Assembly: GCA_963774195.1 (NCBI GenBank)
Contig: CAVZDY010000002.1
Location: 434,001-498,000, forward strand
Length of the DNA stretch: 64,000 bases
DNA from: Roseiarcus sp963774195
GTDB taxonomy: Bacteria > Pseudomonadota > Alphaproteobacteria > Rhizobiales > Beijerinckiaceae
Reading direction: 5' to 3'
Shown here: piece by piece, positions 43,488-53,214 of the stretch
Position numbering within the stretch: the first letter of the stretch is position 1
Layout of the letters: each line of letters opens with the position of its first letter
The notes under the pieces: model-generated
The model's input: only the letters and a program-made list of their open reading frames with translations
What the model was told of the DNA's origin: nothing
The model's database searches: none
Translations under genes and position numbers: made by a program

Positions 43488-44795
43488 TTAAGTCGCCGGC
43501 GGGGCGGCCGCGCGTTCGAGCGCAGGGTTGTGGCCGAGCGCCAGGACGAGGACGGCCCCGATCAGCGCCGCGCACGCTAGGAAGATGAGACTGGCGGTGT
43601 CGCCGCCGGTCGCCGTCTTGAGATAGCCGAACGCCTGCGGCCCGAAATAGCCGCCGAGATTGCCGATGGAGTTCACCGCCGCAATGCCGGCCGCCGCGCC
43701 GGCGCCGCTCAGGAAGGCGGTCGGCAAGGTCCAGAAGACCGGCAGGATCGAGAAGAAGCCCCAGGCGGCGATGCAGAGCACGACCATCTTCGCCGTCGGG
43801 TCGGCGATGCTGGCTGCGAGGCCGAGGCCGACGACCATGGCGAGGAAGGGAATGACGCAGTGCCACACGCGTTCCCCCGTCCGGTCGGACCGACGGCTCC
43901 ACAGCACCATGCCTACCGCGCCGACGAGGTACGGCAGCGCCGTGATGAAGCCGGCTTGGACGTTGCTGACCCCGAACGCCTTGACGATCTGCGGCAGGAA
44001 GAAGCTGAGACCATATTGCGGTATGTTGAGCGCCATATAGACGCAACCGAGCAGCACGACGCGCGGGTTGGCCATCGACTGTAGCCAGGTCATCCGCACA
44101 TGCGCCTCGCGGTTGGCGCGTTCGGCGTCGAGGCGGCTTTGCAGCCAGGTCCGTTCCTCGGGCTCGAGCCATTGCGCCTCCGCCGGACGATCGGTGAGGT
44201 AGAGCAGCACCGCGACGCTCATCAGCAGAGCGGGGATAGCCTCGACGATAAACACCCACTGCCAGCCGTGCAGCCCGCCAACGCCCTCGAGGTTGAGGAT
44301 GAGGCCGGAGATCGGCGATCCGATCACGGTGGAGATCGGAATGGCGAACATGAAGAGGCCGACGATCCGCGCCCGGTAGGCGCTGGGGAACCACAGCGTC
44401 AAAAAGAAGATGATGCCCGGGAAGAAGCCCGCCTCGGCGACGCCGAGCAGCAAGCGGACGATGTTGAAGCTCGTCTCGCCGGCGACGAACGCCTGGGCGC
44501 CGGACACGAGGCCCCAGGTAACCATGATCCGCGCGATCCATCGGCGGGCGCCGAATTTGTGCAGCGCGAGGTTGCTGGGAACCTCGAAGAAGAAATAGGC
44601 GATGAAGAAGATGCCGGCCGCTCCGCCGAATGCGGCGGCGGTCAGGCCGAGGTCTTTGCTCATCGAAGCGCCGGCGAAACCGACGTTCACCCGGTCGAGA
44701 TAGGCGACGAAATAGCAGACCATAAGAAACGGGACGAGCCTGCGCACGACTTTGCTCATCGTGCGGCGCTCGAGTTCGCTCGCAGCAGCGGTCAT
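43488..44795 (-). CDS. MFS transporter, anion:cation symporter (ACS) family
   Basis: A 435-residue transporter with the ACS pattern: FLMVCYFVAYLDRVNVGFA in helix 1, FFIAYFFFEVPSNLALHKFGARRWIARIM, LLGVAEAGFFPGIIFFLTLWFPSAYRAR. Members import organic anions such as tartrate, hexuronates, glucarate and phthalate. With the neighbouring GMC dehydrogenase this fits uptake of sugar acids, but that is inference. ATG 44795 with GGAGG upstream. Confidence 0.87.
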   Translation of the reverse strand: MTAAASELERRTMSKVVRRLVPFLMVCYFVAYLDRVNVGFAGASMSKDLGLTAAAFGGAAGIFFIAYFFFEVPSNLALHKFGARRWIARIMVTWGLVSGAQAFVAGETSFNIVRLLLGVAEAGFFPGIIFFLTLWFPSAYRARIVGLFMFAIPISTVIGSPISGLILNLEGVGGLHGWQWVFIVEAIPALLMSVAVLLYLTDRPAEAQWLEPEERTWLQSRLDAERANREAHVRMTWLQSMANPRVVLLGCVYMALNIPQYGLSFFLPQIVKAFGVSNVQAGFITALPYLVGAVGMVLWSRRSDRTGERVWHCVIPFLAMVVGLGLAASIADPTAKMVVLCIAAWGFFSILPVFWTLPTAFLSGAGAAAGIAAVNSIGNLGGYFGPQAFGYLKTATGGDTASLIFLACAALIGAVLVLALGHNPALERAAAPPAT

Positions 44796-44900
44796 GTTTC
44801 CTCCAACTTTTTATTGCGCTCGGGTCGCTTGGGCGACTCGGGCGCACGGCCCGTTTTCGGGTCCACAGTCAAGCTAGGAGATTTCGGCGGCCTTGGCAAT

Positions 44901-44934
44901 TCCTTAGACGGAGCGCAGTCCTTAGACGGAGCGC
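44901..44934. repeat. Tandem direct repeat, 16-bp units with 18-bp period
   Basis: TCCTTAGACGGAGCGC occurs twice, separated by AG, in the 216-base gap between the divergent MFS and aroQ genes. The spacing puts both copies on nearly the same DNA face (about 1.7 turns). They could be activator sites or a slippage duplication. Confidence 0.7.
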
Positions 44935-45011
44935 CAGGCTCGCCGCGCCGCTCACAATCCCGTATATGCTCGGGGCGCGAGCCGCCAAGCGGCGTTTGGG
45001 AGGGCTTTGGC

Positions 45012-45461
45012 GTGAGCCGACTTGTGTATGTCTTGAATGGGCCGAACCTCAATCTGCTCGGCAAGCGGCAGCCGGCGATCTACGGCCATGAAACGCTCGC
45101 GGACGTCGAGGCGTCGTGCCGCAGCGTCGCGGACGAGCTCGGCCTGACGATCGAGTTCCGGCAGAGCAATCGGGAATATGAGATCATCGACTGGATTCAC
45201 GAGGCGCGCGAACGCGCCGACGCGATCGTCATTAATCCCGCCGCCTTCACCCATACGTCGGTCGCGATTCTCGATGCGCTCAATACCTTCGAGGGGCCGA
45301 TCCTCGAGGTGCACATCTCGAACGTGCACAAACGCGAGCCGTTCCGCCACCATTCCTATGTTTCCACGGTCGCGTCCGGCGTGATCGCCGGCTTCGGCGT
45401 GCAAGGGTACGAACTCGCGCTCCGGCGTGCGGCGCGGCTGACTGAACCGAAGACGGCGTAG
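45012..45461 (+). CDS. aroQ: 3-dehydroquinate dehydratase, type II
   Basis: AroQ dehydrates 3-dehydroquinate in the shikimate pathway. The 149-residue protein has the catalytic Arg19 and Tyr24 in VLNGPNLNLLGKRQPAIYG, the substrate loop VINPAAFTHTSVAILDAL, and the HISNVHKREPFRHHSYVS segment with the catalytic His. It starts at GTG 45012 with GGAGGGC upstream. It is divergent from the MFS gene. Confidence 0.96.
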   Translation: MSRLVYVLNGPNLNLLGKRQPAIYGHETLADVEASCRSVADELGLTIEFRQSNREYEIIDWIHEARERADAIVINPAAFTHTSVAILDALNTFEGPILEVHISNVHKREPFRHHSYVSTVASGVIAGFGVQGYELALRRAARLTEPKTA

Positions 45462-45701
45462 AGGCCGCTGCCGGCGACGTTTGCGCCGGGCCCCCCATCC
45501 GTCCGTATAGGTCAAATAGCCCATTCGGCAAAAATCTTTTGCCGAAGTGGCAATGGCCGCAAATTCGCAGGCAGTGCTAGCCCGGCTCCAGAAGCAGCGG
45601 TTCACCCGCTGCCGAGCGGATCCCTTTCATCCCTACGCCCGGAGTCCATTCCGCCGCAGGACGAATTGGGGGCGCTCGATCGTGATTTGGGGTCGAGGTA
45701 C

Positions 45702-46454
45702 ATGGCGGATTCCGCGCAGCGCCTGCCGCAAGAGGCAGGAAACGGCGACGATGAACACAATCGGCGCAGGACCTTTCTCAAAGGAGCCTTAGCCGCCGTT
45801 CCTGGCGCTCTCTTCCTGGGCTGCGACACAGGCCGGCTTGTCCCGCAGGCGGCTGCGGCGACCACGACCGGCGACGGCTATGAGCCGACGTATTTCACTC
45901 CCAATGAATGGGCCTTCGTGAACGCCGCGACGGACCGATTGATCCCGTCTAATGAGGACGGTCCCGGCGCGCTCGACACCCACGTGCCGGAGTTCATCGA
46001 CCGCCAGATGGAGACCGAATACGGCCACGGCGGCTTCTGGTATCTGCAGGGCCCGTTTCATCCGGAAGCCGACTTCACGCTTGGCTACCAGCTCCGCTAC
46101 ACCCCTCGGGAGCTGTACCGGGCCGCAATCGCGGACATCAACGGCTGGTGCCAGAAAACGTACAACAAGGACTTCGCCGGTCTCGCGGACGCCGAAAAGG
46201 ACAAGACGCTCGGCCAACTGCAGCACGGCGAGATCGCGCTTCCGAACGTCAAGGCCTCGGAATTCTTCATCCAGCTGCTTGCGAACACCAAGGAAGGCTA
46301 CTTCGCCGACCCGATGTATGGCGGCAATCGCCACATGGCGGCTTGGAAGATGATCGGCTTTCCCGGCGCTCGCGCGGACTTCGCCGATTGGGCGTCCAAG
46401 CCCGGCCAAGTCTATCCGCTCGGCCCTGTTTCGATTCGCGGCGAGAAGGCTTGA
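45702..46454 (+). CDS. Gluconate 2-dehydrogenase-type small (gamma) subunit
   Basis: A 250-residue protein with a twin-arginine signal (NRRRTFLKGALAAVPGALFLGC) near residues 20-42. The mature part is the gluconate-2-dehydrogenase subunit 3 domain (YFTPNEWAFVNAATDRLIPSNEDGPGA, HVPEFIDRQMETEYG, MAAWKMIGFPGARADF). This subunit is exported folded with the flavoprotein through Tat and needed for its maturation. First of three genes, 3 bases before the GMC gene. ATG 45702 preferred over an upstream TTG. Confidence 0.9.
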   Translation: MADSAQRLPQEAGNGDDEHNRRRTFLKGALAAVPGALFLGCDTGRLVPQAAAATTTGDGYEPTYFTPNEWAFVNAATDRLIPSNEDGPGALDTHVPEFIDRQMETEYGHGGFWYLQGPFHPEADFTLGYQLRYTPRELYRAAIADINGWCQKTYNKDFAGLADAEKDKTLGQLQHGEIALPNVKASEFFIQLLANTKEGYFADPMYGGNRHMAAWKMIGFPGARADFADWASKPGQVYPLGPVSIRGEKA

Positions 46455-46457
46455 GCC

Positions 46458-48237
46458 ATGGTCACGAGAATGAAACCCGCGGATGTCGTCGTCATCGGCC
46501 TCGGTTGGACCGGCTCGATCATGAGCATCGAACTGGCGCGGCAGGGTCTCAACGTCGTCGCTCTGGAGCGCGGCAAGAACCGCGACACCTCACCCGACTT
46601 CACCTATCCCAAGGCCGCCGACGAGCTGAAATACGGCATCCGCGGCGATATGTTCCGGCGGCTGTCGCTGGAAACCGTGACGGTGCGCCACGGCGAGGGC
46701 GACCTCGCCGTTCCCTATCGCCAATACAACGCTTTCCTGCTGCCCGACGGCGTCGGCGGCGCCGGCCTGCATTGGAACGGCCAGATCTTTCGCCCGTCGC
46801 CGGAGGATCTGAAGCTCCGGACGCATGTGACCGAGCGTTACGGCGCCAACTTCATCCCTGATGGCATGACCATCCAGGACTACGACGTCACCTACGACGA
46901 GCTCGAGCCTTATTTCGATCGTTTCGAATATTTGAACGGCGCCTCCGGCCAGGCGGGCAATCTCAACGGCGTGGCGGCGCCGGGCGGCAATCCGTTCGAA
47001 GGGCGCCGTTCGCGGTCTTATCCGACGCCGCCCGTCGCCGACACCTATGCCGCGATCCTGTTCGCGAACGCGGCGAAGGAACTGGGCTACCATCCGTACC
47101 CGCAACCCAGCGCCAATTGTTCGGAGCCCTACACGAACCCCTACGGCGTGCGGCTCGGCCCGTGCAATCTCTGCGGCTTTTGTGAGCGCTTCGGCTGCTT
47201 CCTCTATTCGAAGGGCTCGCCGCAGACGACGATCCTTCCGGCCCTCTACAGCATGCCGAATTTTGAGCTGCGCGCGCAAAGCCACGTCACCCGCATCAAC
47301 CTCAATTCGACGGGGAAGCGGGCCGTCGGGCGTCACCTATGTCGACGCGTCGGGCGCCGAAGTGTTCCAGCCCGCGGATATGGTCATCCTGTCGTCCTTC
47401 CAGAGCAACAACGTCCGCATGATGCTGCTTTCCGGCATCGGGAAGCCGTACGATCCCAAGAGCGGAACCGGCGTCATCGGCAAGAACTTCGCCTATCAGA
47501 TGATGAGCGCGACGTCGGTCTTCTATGACAAGGACGTCGCCATCAATCCGTTCATCGCTGCAGGCTCCGGCGGCTCGCAGATCGTCGACGAATTCAACTC
47601 CGATCACTTCGATCACGGCCCGCACGGCTTCATCGGCGGCGGCTACATCATCGGCGGTCAGACCGGCGGCCGCCCGATCCAGCAGCTCGCGACGCCGCCC
47701 GGTACGCCGAGCTGGGGCGCAGCGTGGAAGCGCGCCGCCAAGGACAGCTATCTCCATACGACCAACGTCGTGGCCCACGGCTCGGTGATGTCCTATCGCG
47801 ACGCCTATTTCGATCTCGATCCGACCTATCGCGACTCACTCGGCCAGCCACTGCTGCGCATGACGTTCGACTGGCACGACAATGAGTACCGAATGACCCG
47901 TTACGTGACCGATCGCGCGCTCGAGATTGTCGACAAGATGAAGCCGAAGGCGCGTTCGACTCGCATCCGTCAGCCGGGCGATCACTTCAATGTTCGCGAA
48001 TATCAGACCACCCACATTACCGGAGGAGTGATCACCGGCGCGGACCCGAATACGAGCGCGCTCAATCGCTATCTGCAAAGCTGGGACGTCCCCAATCTGT
48101 TCGTGACCGGCGCCTCCGCCTTCCCGCAGAACATCGGCTACAATCCCACCGGGCTCGTCGGCGCTCTGACCTATTTCGCGGTCGACGCGATTAAGGCCAA
48201 GTACCTGAAAAATCCCGGTCCCCTGGTTCCGGCCTAG
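46458..48237 (+). CDS. GMC-family membrane-bound dehydrogenase, flavoprotein subunit (frameshift near 47328)
   Basis: About 593 residues with the frame restored. The FAD-binding loop VVVIGLGWTGSIMSIELA is near residue 10, and VGGAGLHWNGQIFRPSPEDL is the GMC flavin motif. A CNLCGFCERFGCF cysteine cluster lies near residue 238, and the C-terminal FNVREYQTTHITGGVITG and GYNPTGLVGALTYF are the catalytic end. The gluconate/2-ketogluconate/sorbitol dehydrogenase group oxidises sugars in the periplasm and passes electrons to the cytochrome subunit. GTCGGGCGTC at 47325-47334 has one G too many for VGVTYVDASGAEV. The substrate is unknown. Confidence 0.87.
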
Positions 48238-48248
48238 GGAGCGGGCGC

Positions 48249-49614
48249 ATGAAAAGCAAAATGACCCTTGGCCGCGTCGTCGCCGGGCTGATCGTCTCGG
48301 CGCGTCGGCGTCGGCGGCGCGTGGCTGGTCGCCGCGCTGTTCGGCGGGATCGGCGGCGATCGCTCGGCGAAGCTCGAGCAGCCCATCGATCAAAAGCTGA
48401 TCGAGCGCGGCGCTTATGTCGCCGTGTTGGGCGATTGCGCGGCTTGTCACACCGCTCCGGGCGGCAAGGCCTATGCCGGCGGCCTTTCGATCGCTACGCC
48501 AATCGGCGCCGTCTACACCAGCAACATTACGCCCGATGAACAAACCGGCATCGGCAGGTACAGCTACGGCGACTTCGAGCGCGCCGTGCGGCGCGGCCTG
48601 CGCCCCGACGGCGCGGCGCTCTATCCGGCCATGCCGTTTCCCTCCTACGCGCGCATGACAGATGCAGACACGCAGGCCCTCTACGCCTATTTCACGCGCG
48701 GCGTTCAATCGGTGGCTCAGGCGGACCGGCAATCGGACATTCCGTGGCCGCTCTCGATGCGATGGCCGCTCAGCTATTGGCGCTGGATGTTCGCGCCGGC
48801 GCCCGCGCCTGCGGCCCGTGCGAGCGGGACGACGGAGGCCAACGCTGACGCGCTGCTGGCGAGAGGCGCCTATCTCGTCGAGGGGCCCGCGCATTGCGGC
48901 ACCTGCCACACGCCGCGCGGCCCCGGTTTGCAGGAAAAGGCGCTGACGGCGAAAGGCGGCGCGGCGTATCTCTCAGGCAGCGTCGTCGACAACTTCGTCG
49001 CCGACGATCTGAGAGGCGACGCGGTCACCGGTCTCGGCGGCTGGAGCGAGGACGACATCGTTCAGTTCCTGCGGACCGGCAGAAACCACAACACCGCGGC
49101 TTTCGGCGGCATGACCGACGTCGTCAACCACAGCACGCAGTTCATGACCGACGAGGATGTGCGCGCGATCGCCCACTTCTTGAAATCGCTGCCGGGCGAG
49201 CAGGGTCAGGCGCGCTTCGCCTATAAGCCTGCGGCGGCCACGGAGCTTGCGGCCGGCGTCGTCTCGGCGCGCGGGTCGCTCGACTATCTCAACAGCTGCG
49301 CGGCCTGCCATCGCTCGACCGGCTTGGGATACGCCGAGACGTTCCCCGCGCTTGCCGGGAATCCTGTCGTGAACGACGGCGATCCGAGTTCGCTCATCAA
49401 TATCGTGCTGAAGGGCGGCTCGATGGCGGGGACGGCCAAGGCCCCGACCCAATTCACCATGCCGCCATTCGCCGACCGGCTTAGCGATCAGGAAGTCGCC
49501 GACATCGTGACCTTCATCCGCTCGAGCTGGGGCAACAACGCCTCCGCCGTCGATCCGGCGCAGGTCGCGAAGCTGCGGCAAGCGCTGAACGTCCCGCCGC
49601 CGGCCGCGCGGTGA
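48249..49614 (+). CDS. Triheme cytochrome c subunit of the GMC dehydrogenase (frameshift near 48305)
   Basis: About 454 residues. A hydrophobic N-terminal signal/anchor (MTLGRVVAGLIVSA ... GGAWLVAALFGG) is split by one extra base near 48303-48307. Three c-type heme sites follow: GDCAACHTAPGG, HCGTCHTPRG and SCAACHRSTG, the hallmark of the cytochrome subunit of membrane-bound alcohol/gluconate dehydrogenases. It passes electrons to ubiquinone in the cytoplasmic membrane. Last gene of the operon, 11 bases after the flavoprotein gene; a long palindrome follows. Confidence 0.87.
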
Positions 49615-49623
49615 ACGGCAATC

Positions 49624-49651
49624 CCCTTCTCCCCGCGCGCGGGGAGAAGGG
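49624..49651. terminator. 28-bp perfect palindrome after the dehydrogenase operon
   Basis: CCCTTCTCCCCGCG joins directly to its exact complement, ten bases after the cytochrome stop and 35 bases before the convergent aminopeptidase stop. The CTTCTCCCC word is common in intergenic repeats of high-GC proteobacteria. No T tract, so it may act in both directions or be a repeat element. Confidence 0.55.
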
Positions 49652-49685
49652 ATCCCGTGCGTCAGCTAGAATCGCCGCCCTCCGC

Positions 49686-50942
49686 TCAGGCCCACTCGCC
49701 CTTGCGGAACACCGGCACGCGGCTGCCGTCGGCGCGGATGCCGTCGATGTCGATCTTGTCGGAGCCGATCATCCAGTCGATGTGGATGAGGCTCTTGTTG
49801 CCGCCCTTGGCGGCGATCTCGTCGGGCGTCAGCTTCGCGCCGTCGAGGAAGCACTTCGAGTAGCACTGGCCGAGCGCGATGTGGCAGGCGGCGTTCTCGT
49901 CGAACAGCGTGTTGTAGAACAGCAGGCCGCTCTGCGAGATCGGCGAGGAATGCGGCACCAGGGCGACCTCGCCGAGGCGGCGGGCGCCTTCGTCGGTGTC
50001 GAGGACCCTGGCCAGCACCTCTTCGCCGCGCGACGCCTTGGCCTCGACGATCCGGCCGCCTTCGAAGCGCACCGCGATGTTCTCGATCAGCGTGCCCTGG
50101 TAGGAGAGGGGCTTGGTGCTGACGACGCGTCCCTCGACGCGGCGGGCGTGCGGCGTCGTGAAGACCTCCTCGGAGGGAATATTGGGGTTGCAGACGACGC
50201 CGTTCTTGGCCGTCGAGGCGCCGCCTTGCCATTCGTGGTCGTCTGCGAGGCCGATCGTCAGATCGGCGCCTGGACCCGAAAAATGCAGCGCCTGGAACCG
50301 TTGGCCGTTCAGCATCTGGGTGCGCTGGCGCAGCGCCGCATTGTGGGCCGCCCAGGCGCCGATCGGGTCGGCGTTGTCCACCCGCGAGGCGGCGAAGATC
50401 GCGTGCGCGAGCTTGGCGACCGCGACCTCTTCATCCTCCCCCGGGAAGACGAGCTTCGCCCAGGAAGGGGTCGGATAGGAGACGAGGTTCCAGTTGATGT
50501 CGAAGCCGGCGATCTTCTCGAGCGCCGGCTGATAGGCGAGCGAATTGGCCTTGTTGGCGCGCGCCACCTTGGCCGGATCTTCCCCGGCGAGCAGCATCGG
50601 ATTGTCGCCGACGACGCCGAGGCGAGCGGTCCCGGCGGCGAACGCCTTGGCGACGCCTTCGTAGAGCCATCCCGCGGCGCGATCGAAGCTCGCGTCCTGG
50701 GCGTTGCGGTAGCGCGCGAGCGTGATCTCCTCGTCGGAGAGGATGGGGGTCACGAGGCCCGCACCAGCCTTGTAGGCGTGCTCGACGATCTTGCGCACGA
50801 GCGGTAGCGCGGCGATCGGCGCGGTGAGAAAAAGATCCTGCCCCGGCTGCAGTTGCAGGCCGACTTTGACCGCGAGTTCCGCCAGCCGATCAAGCTTCGC
50901 GGGATCGATGGAAGCGGTGAGGTTTCGCTGATGGGTCGTCAT
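49686..50942 (-). CDS. M29 family aminopeptidase (AmpS/AmpT type)
   Basis: A 418-residue, dinuclear-metal aminopeptidase. Family blocks: FLTAPIAALPLVRKIVEHAYKAGAG near residue 38, NPNIPSEEVFTTPHARRVEG (metal-binding Glu) near 249, VALVPHSSPISQSG and ACHIALGQCYSKCF with the ligand His residues, and HIDWMIGSDKIDIDGI at the end. Cytoplasmic; releases N-terminal amino acids with broad specificity. Its start overlaps the long tail of the upstream marR frame by 53 bases. Confidence 0.92.
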   Translation of the reverse strand: MTTHQRNLTASIDPAKLDRLAELAVKVGLQLQPGQDLFLTAPIAALPLVRKIVEHAYKAGAGLVTPILSDEEITLARYRNAQDASFDRAAGWLYEGVAKAFAAGTARLGVVGDNPMLLAGEDPAKVARANKANSLAYQPALEKIAGFDINWNLVSYPTPSWAKLVFPGEDEEVAVAKLAHAIFAASRVDNADPIGAWAAHNAALRQRTQMLNGQRFQALHFSGPGADLTIGLADDHEWQGGASTAKNGVVCNPNIPSEEVFTTPHARRVEGRVVSTKPLSYQGTLIENIAVRFEGGRIVEAKASRGEEVLARVLDTDEGARRLGEVALVPHSSPISQSGLLFYNTLFDENAACHIALGQCYSKCFLDGAKLTPDEIAAKGGNKSLIHIDWMIGSDKIDIDGIRADGSRVPVFRKGEWA

Positions 50943-51642
50943 AGGCGTCCGTCCTGATGCGTATGGTGGACGTTATATAGGCTTGTTCGCGACGAGGCGA
51001 ACCCGGCCCGCGGCAATTCCGCGGCGGACGCACATGACGACTTCCATGAGAGGGGGAAAGCCTTGCTGACGGCGCGCGGCGGCTGCGGCCGCTGCTACGT
51101 CTGGGGCGCGGCGCTGTACGCCTCCGCTGGCGAGACTTCTTTCGGCGCGCCGATCTTCCCAGAGTCAGATTCTCGAGGAACGTCTTGCCGAGCTCGCGCT
51201 CTTGGTCGGAGAGGCTCGCGACCGCGGCGCCGATCGAGGTTTGGCGAGAGCACAGGGCCTCGATCGCCATGTCGGCCACTTCCGCGCCGCGCGTGGTCAG
51301 CCGCACCCGGAAGCCGCGCTGATAGTCGGGATCGGGCAGACGCTCCACGAGCGCTTTCTCCTCCAGACGGTCGACTTGCTTGGTTACTGCGCCCGACGAG
51401 ATGATCAGCGACTGAAACAGGTCGGTCGGGCGCAGCGGGTGTTCCACGCCGGAACGGCGCAACGCCAAGAGCACCCGCAAATCGCCTGCGCCGATGTCGA
51501 ACTCCGCCGAAAGTCGGCGAAATTCGGCCTCGATCCGTTGGTCGACCAGCTTGATTGCGGCGACGATGATGGCGGCGTCGAGATCGACGTCCGGCCGCTC
51601 GCGTCTCCAGTGGCGAATCAGTTGGTGCAGTTCGTCGGTCAT
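50890..51642 (-). CDS. MarR family regulator with atypical Arg-rich C-terminal tail
   Basis: Residues 1-160 (ATG 51642) form a normal MarR protein: EFDIGAGDLRVLLALRR, PTDLFQSLIISSGAVTKQVDRLEEKALVERLPD (recognition helix) and wing DYQRGFRVRLTTRG. After LENLTLG the frame continues for ~88 arginine- and proline-rich residues and overlaps the aminopeptidase start. No homologue I know of has such a tail. The natural stop has probably been lost through a frameshift: a TGA lies in the next frame at LENL, and GACTTC at 51137-51142 recalls the other insertion sites. The target genes are unknown. Confidence 0.65.
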   Translation of the reverse strand: MTDELHQLIRHWRRERPDVDLDAAIIVAAIKLVDQRIEAEFRRLSAEFDIGAGDLRVLLALRRSGVEHPLRPTDLFQSLIISSGAVTKQVDRLEEKALVERLPDPDYQRGFRVRLTTRGAEVADMAIEALCSRQTSIGAAVASLSDQERELGKTFLENLTLGRSARRKKSRQRRRTAPRPRRSSGRSRRAPSARLSPSHGSRHVRPPRNCRGPGSPRREQAYITSTIRIRTDAYDDPSAKPHRFHRSREA

Positions 51643-51841
51643 GGCGCCGTCGTGGCCCCCGAAACAGACACTCCCGCCCGACCAGCGACGGCCGTGCAAA
51701 TACAGCATGCGCCTTCGACTCCGCCCCTGTCGACGCGGCAAAGGAGGTATGCCGTCCGAGCGCCGAGCGGCGGCGCGCGAGGGGCCCGCGCGCCGAGGCG
51801 ATAAGCGTCTCAAAGGGGGTAGGACGTATCCTACGCGGGTC

Positions 51842-53167
51842 TCAGCGAACCCCGGCGATCGCGTGGAAAAAGGTCCCCGTCACACAGCCGCGGCGCGAGC
51901 CGGCAGGCGCTGGCTCTGCGCCATAGGCGTCGCCGATCCGCGCGAAGGGCTCGTCGCCGCCTAAGGTCGTCACACTGGCGTAGTGAAACTCGTGCCCGCG
52001 CAAGCGCTGGCCGGCGCGTCCCAGCGCGCTGTCGGCGAGCAAGGTCGCATCGCGATAGCCGAGGTTCATCTTGCGCTTGGCGAAACTGGTCTCGACCGAC
52101 AGAAGGCCCGCCATCCGATGCGCGACGCCCGCCGCATCGGTCAACGACGCCCCGAGCGTCATGTAGCCGCCGCATTCGCCGTGGACGAGCCGCGTTTCGG
52201 CGAAGCGCCGCAGACCCTGGAGAAAGTGGCTGGCGGAAGCCAGCCGCCCGGCGTGGAGCTCGGGATAGCCCCCCGGCAGCCAACAGACCTCCGCGTCGTC
52301 CGGCGGCGCCTCGTCGTCGAGGGGCGAGAAGAAGACGATTTCCGCACCTTGCTGGCGCCAGCCCATCAGCAGGTGCGGATAGAGAAACGAGAAGGCCGCG
52401 TCGCGCGCGATGGCGATGCGCTGACCCGGGGGCGGCAAGGCGACGACCCCGCTTCCGCTCGTCGGAACAAGCGGCGCCGCAAGCGCACGAATGGCGGCAA
52501 GATCGGCGTGCTCGGCGACGAAGCACGCCATCGCGTCGAGGCGGCTTTCGAGCCGCTCCGTCTCGCTTGCCTGGACCAGGCCGAGATGCCGTTCCGGCAG
52601 GACGATGTCCTGGGTCTTCGGCAGCGAGCCGACGACGGGAATTCCAAGCGCTTCGATCGCCTCGGACGCCAGACGGCGGTGACGGGGGCTGCCGACCTTG
52701 TTCAACACGACGCCGGCGATCTTCACCCTTGCGTCGTACAGCGCGCAGCCTTTGACGATCGCCGCCGCCGACTGCGCCTGCCCGGAGACGTCGAGCGTCA
52801 GCAGTACGGGCAGCCCCAACGCCGCCGCGACGTCGGCGGAGGCGCCTGTGCGGCCGGGGGCGGCGGGCACGCCGTCGAACAGGCCCATCGAGGCTTCGAC
52901 CAGGATGAGGTCGGCGTCGCGCGCGGTGTGCCCGGCAAGCGCGTGGAGCAAGGCAGGCTCCATCGCCCAGGAATTGAGATTGAAACTCGCGCGCCCGGTG
53001 GCGGCCTCGTGAAAGGCGGGATCGATGAAGTCGGGGCCCGACTTCGCTCCCGCCACCACGAGGCCGCCGGCGCGAAGGGCGCGCATCAGCCCGAGCGTCA
53101 GCGTCGTCTTGCCGCTGCCCGAGCGCGGCGCGGCGATGAGAAGGCCGCGCGGACCATCCAACGTCAT
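51842..53167 (-). CDS. cobB: Cobyrinate/hydrogenobyrinate a,c-diamide synthase
   Basis: CobB amidates the a and c side chains of (hydrogeno)byrinic acid with glutamine and ATP. The 441-residue protein has the N-terminal P-loop APRSGSGKTT near residues 13-22 and SGPDFIDPAFH. The C-terminal class-I-like glutamine amidotransferase has VCWLPGGYPELHAG and HGECGGYMTLG with the nucleophile Cys, and GHEFHYAS near the end. ATG 53167 with AAGGGAAA upstream. It is divergent from cbiD, 47 bases apart. Confidence 0.94.
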   Translation of the reverse strand: MTLDGPRGLLIAAPRSGSGKTTLTLGLMRALRAGGLVVAGAKSGPDFIDPAFHEAATGRASFNLNSWAMEPALLHALAGHTARDADLILVEASMGLFDGVPAAPGRTGASADVAAALGLPVLLTLDVSGQAQSAAAIVKGCALYDARVKIAGVVLNKVGSPRHRRLASEAIEALGIPVVGSLPKTQDIVLPERHLGLVQASETERLESRLDAMACFVAEHADLAAIRALAAPLVPTSGSGVVALPPPGQRIAIARDAAFSFLYPHLLMGWRQQGAEIVFFSPLDDEAPPDDAEVCWLPGGYPELHAGRLASASHFLQGLRRFAETRLVHGECGGYMTLGASLTDAAGVAHRMAGLLSVETSFAKRKMNLGYRDATLLADSALGRAGQRLRGHEFHYASVTTLGGDEPFARIGDAYGAEPAPAGSRRGCVTGTFFHAIAGVR

Positions 53168-53214
53168 CGCGTGATTTCCCTTTGCCGACCGCGATGAGAG
53201 CGGTACCACGAGAC

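Noticed and set aside
53168..53214. Cobalamin riboswitch or Cob-operon leader between cobB and cbiD
   Set aside because: Only 47 bases are available and no B12-box-like sequence is visible. A riboswitch, if any, would be upstream of cobN, outside the window.
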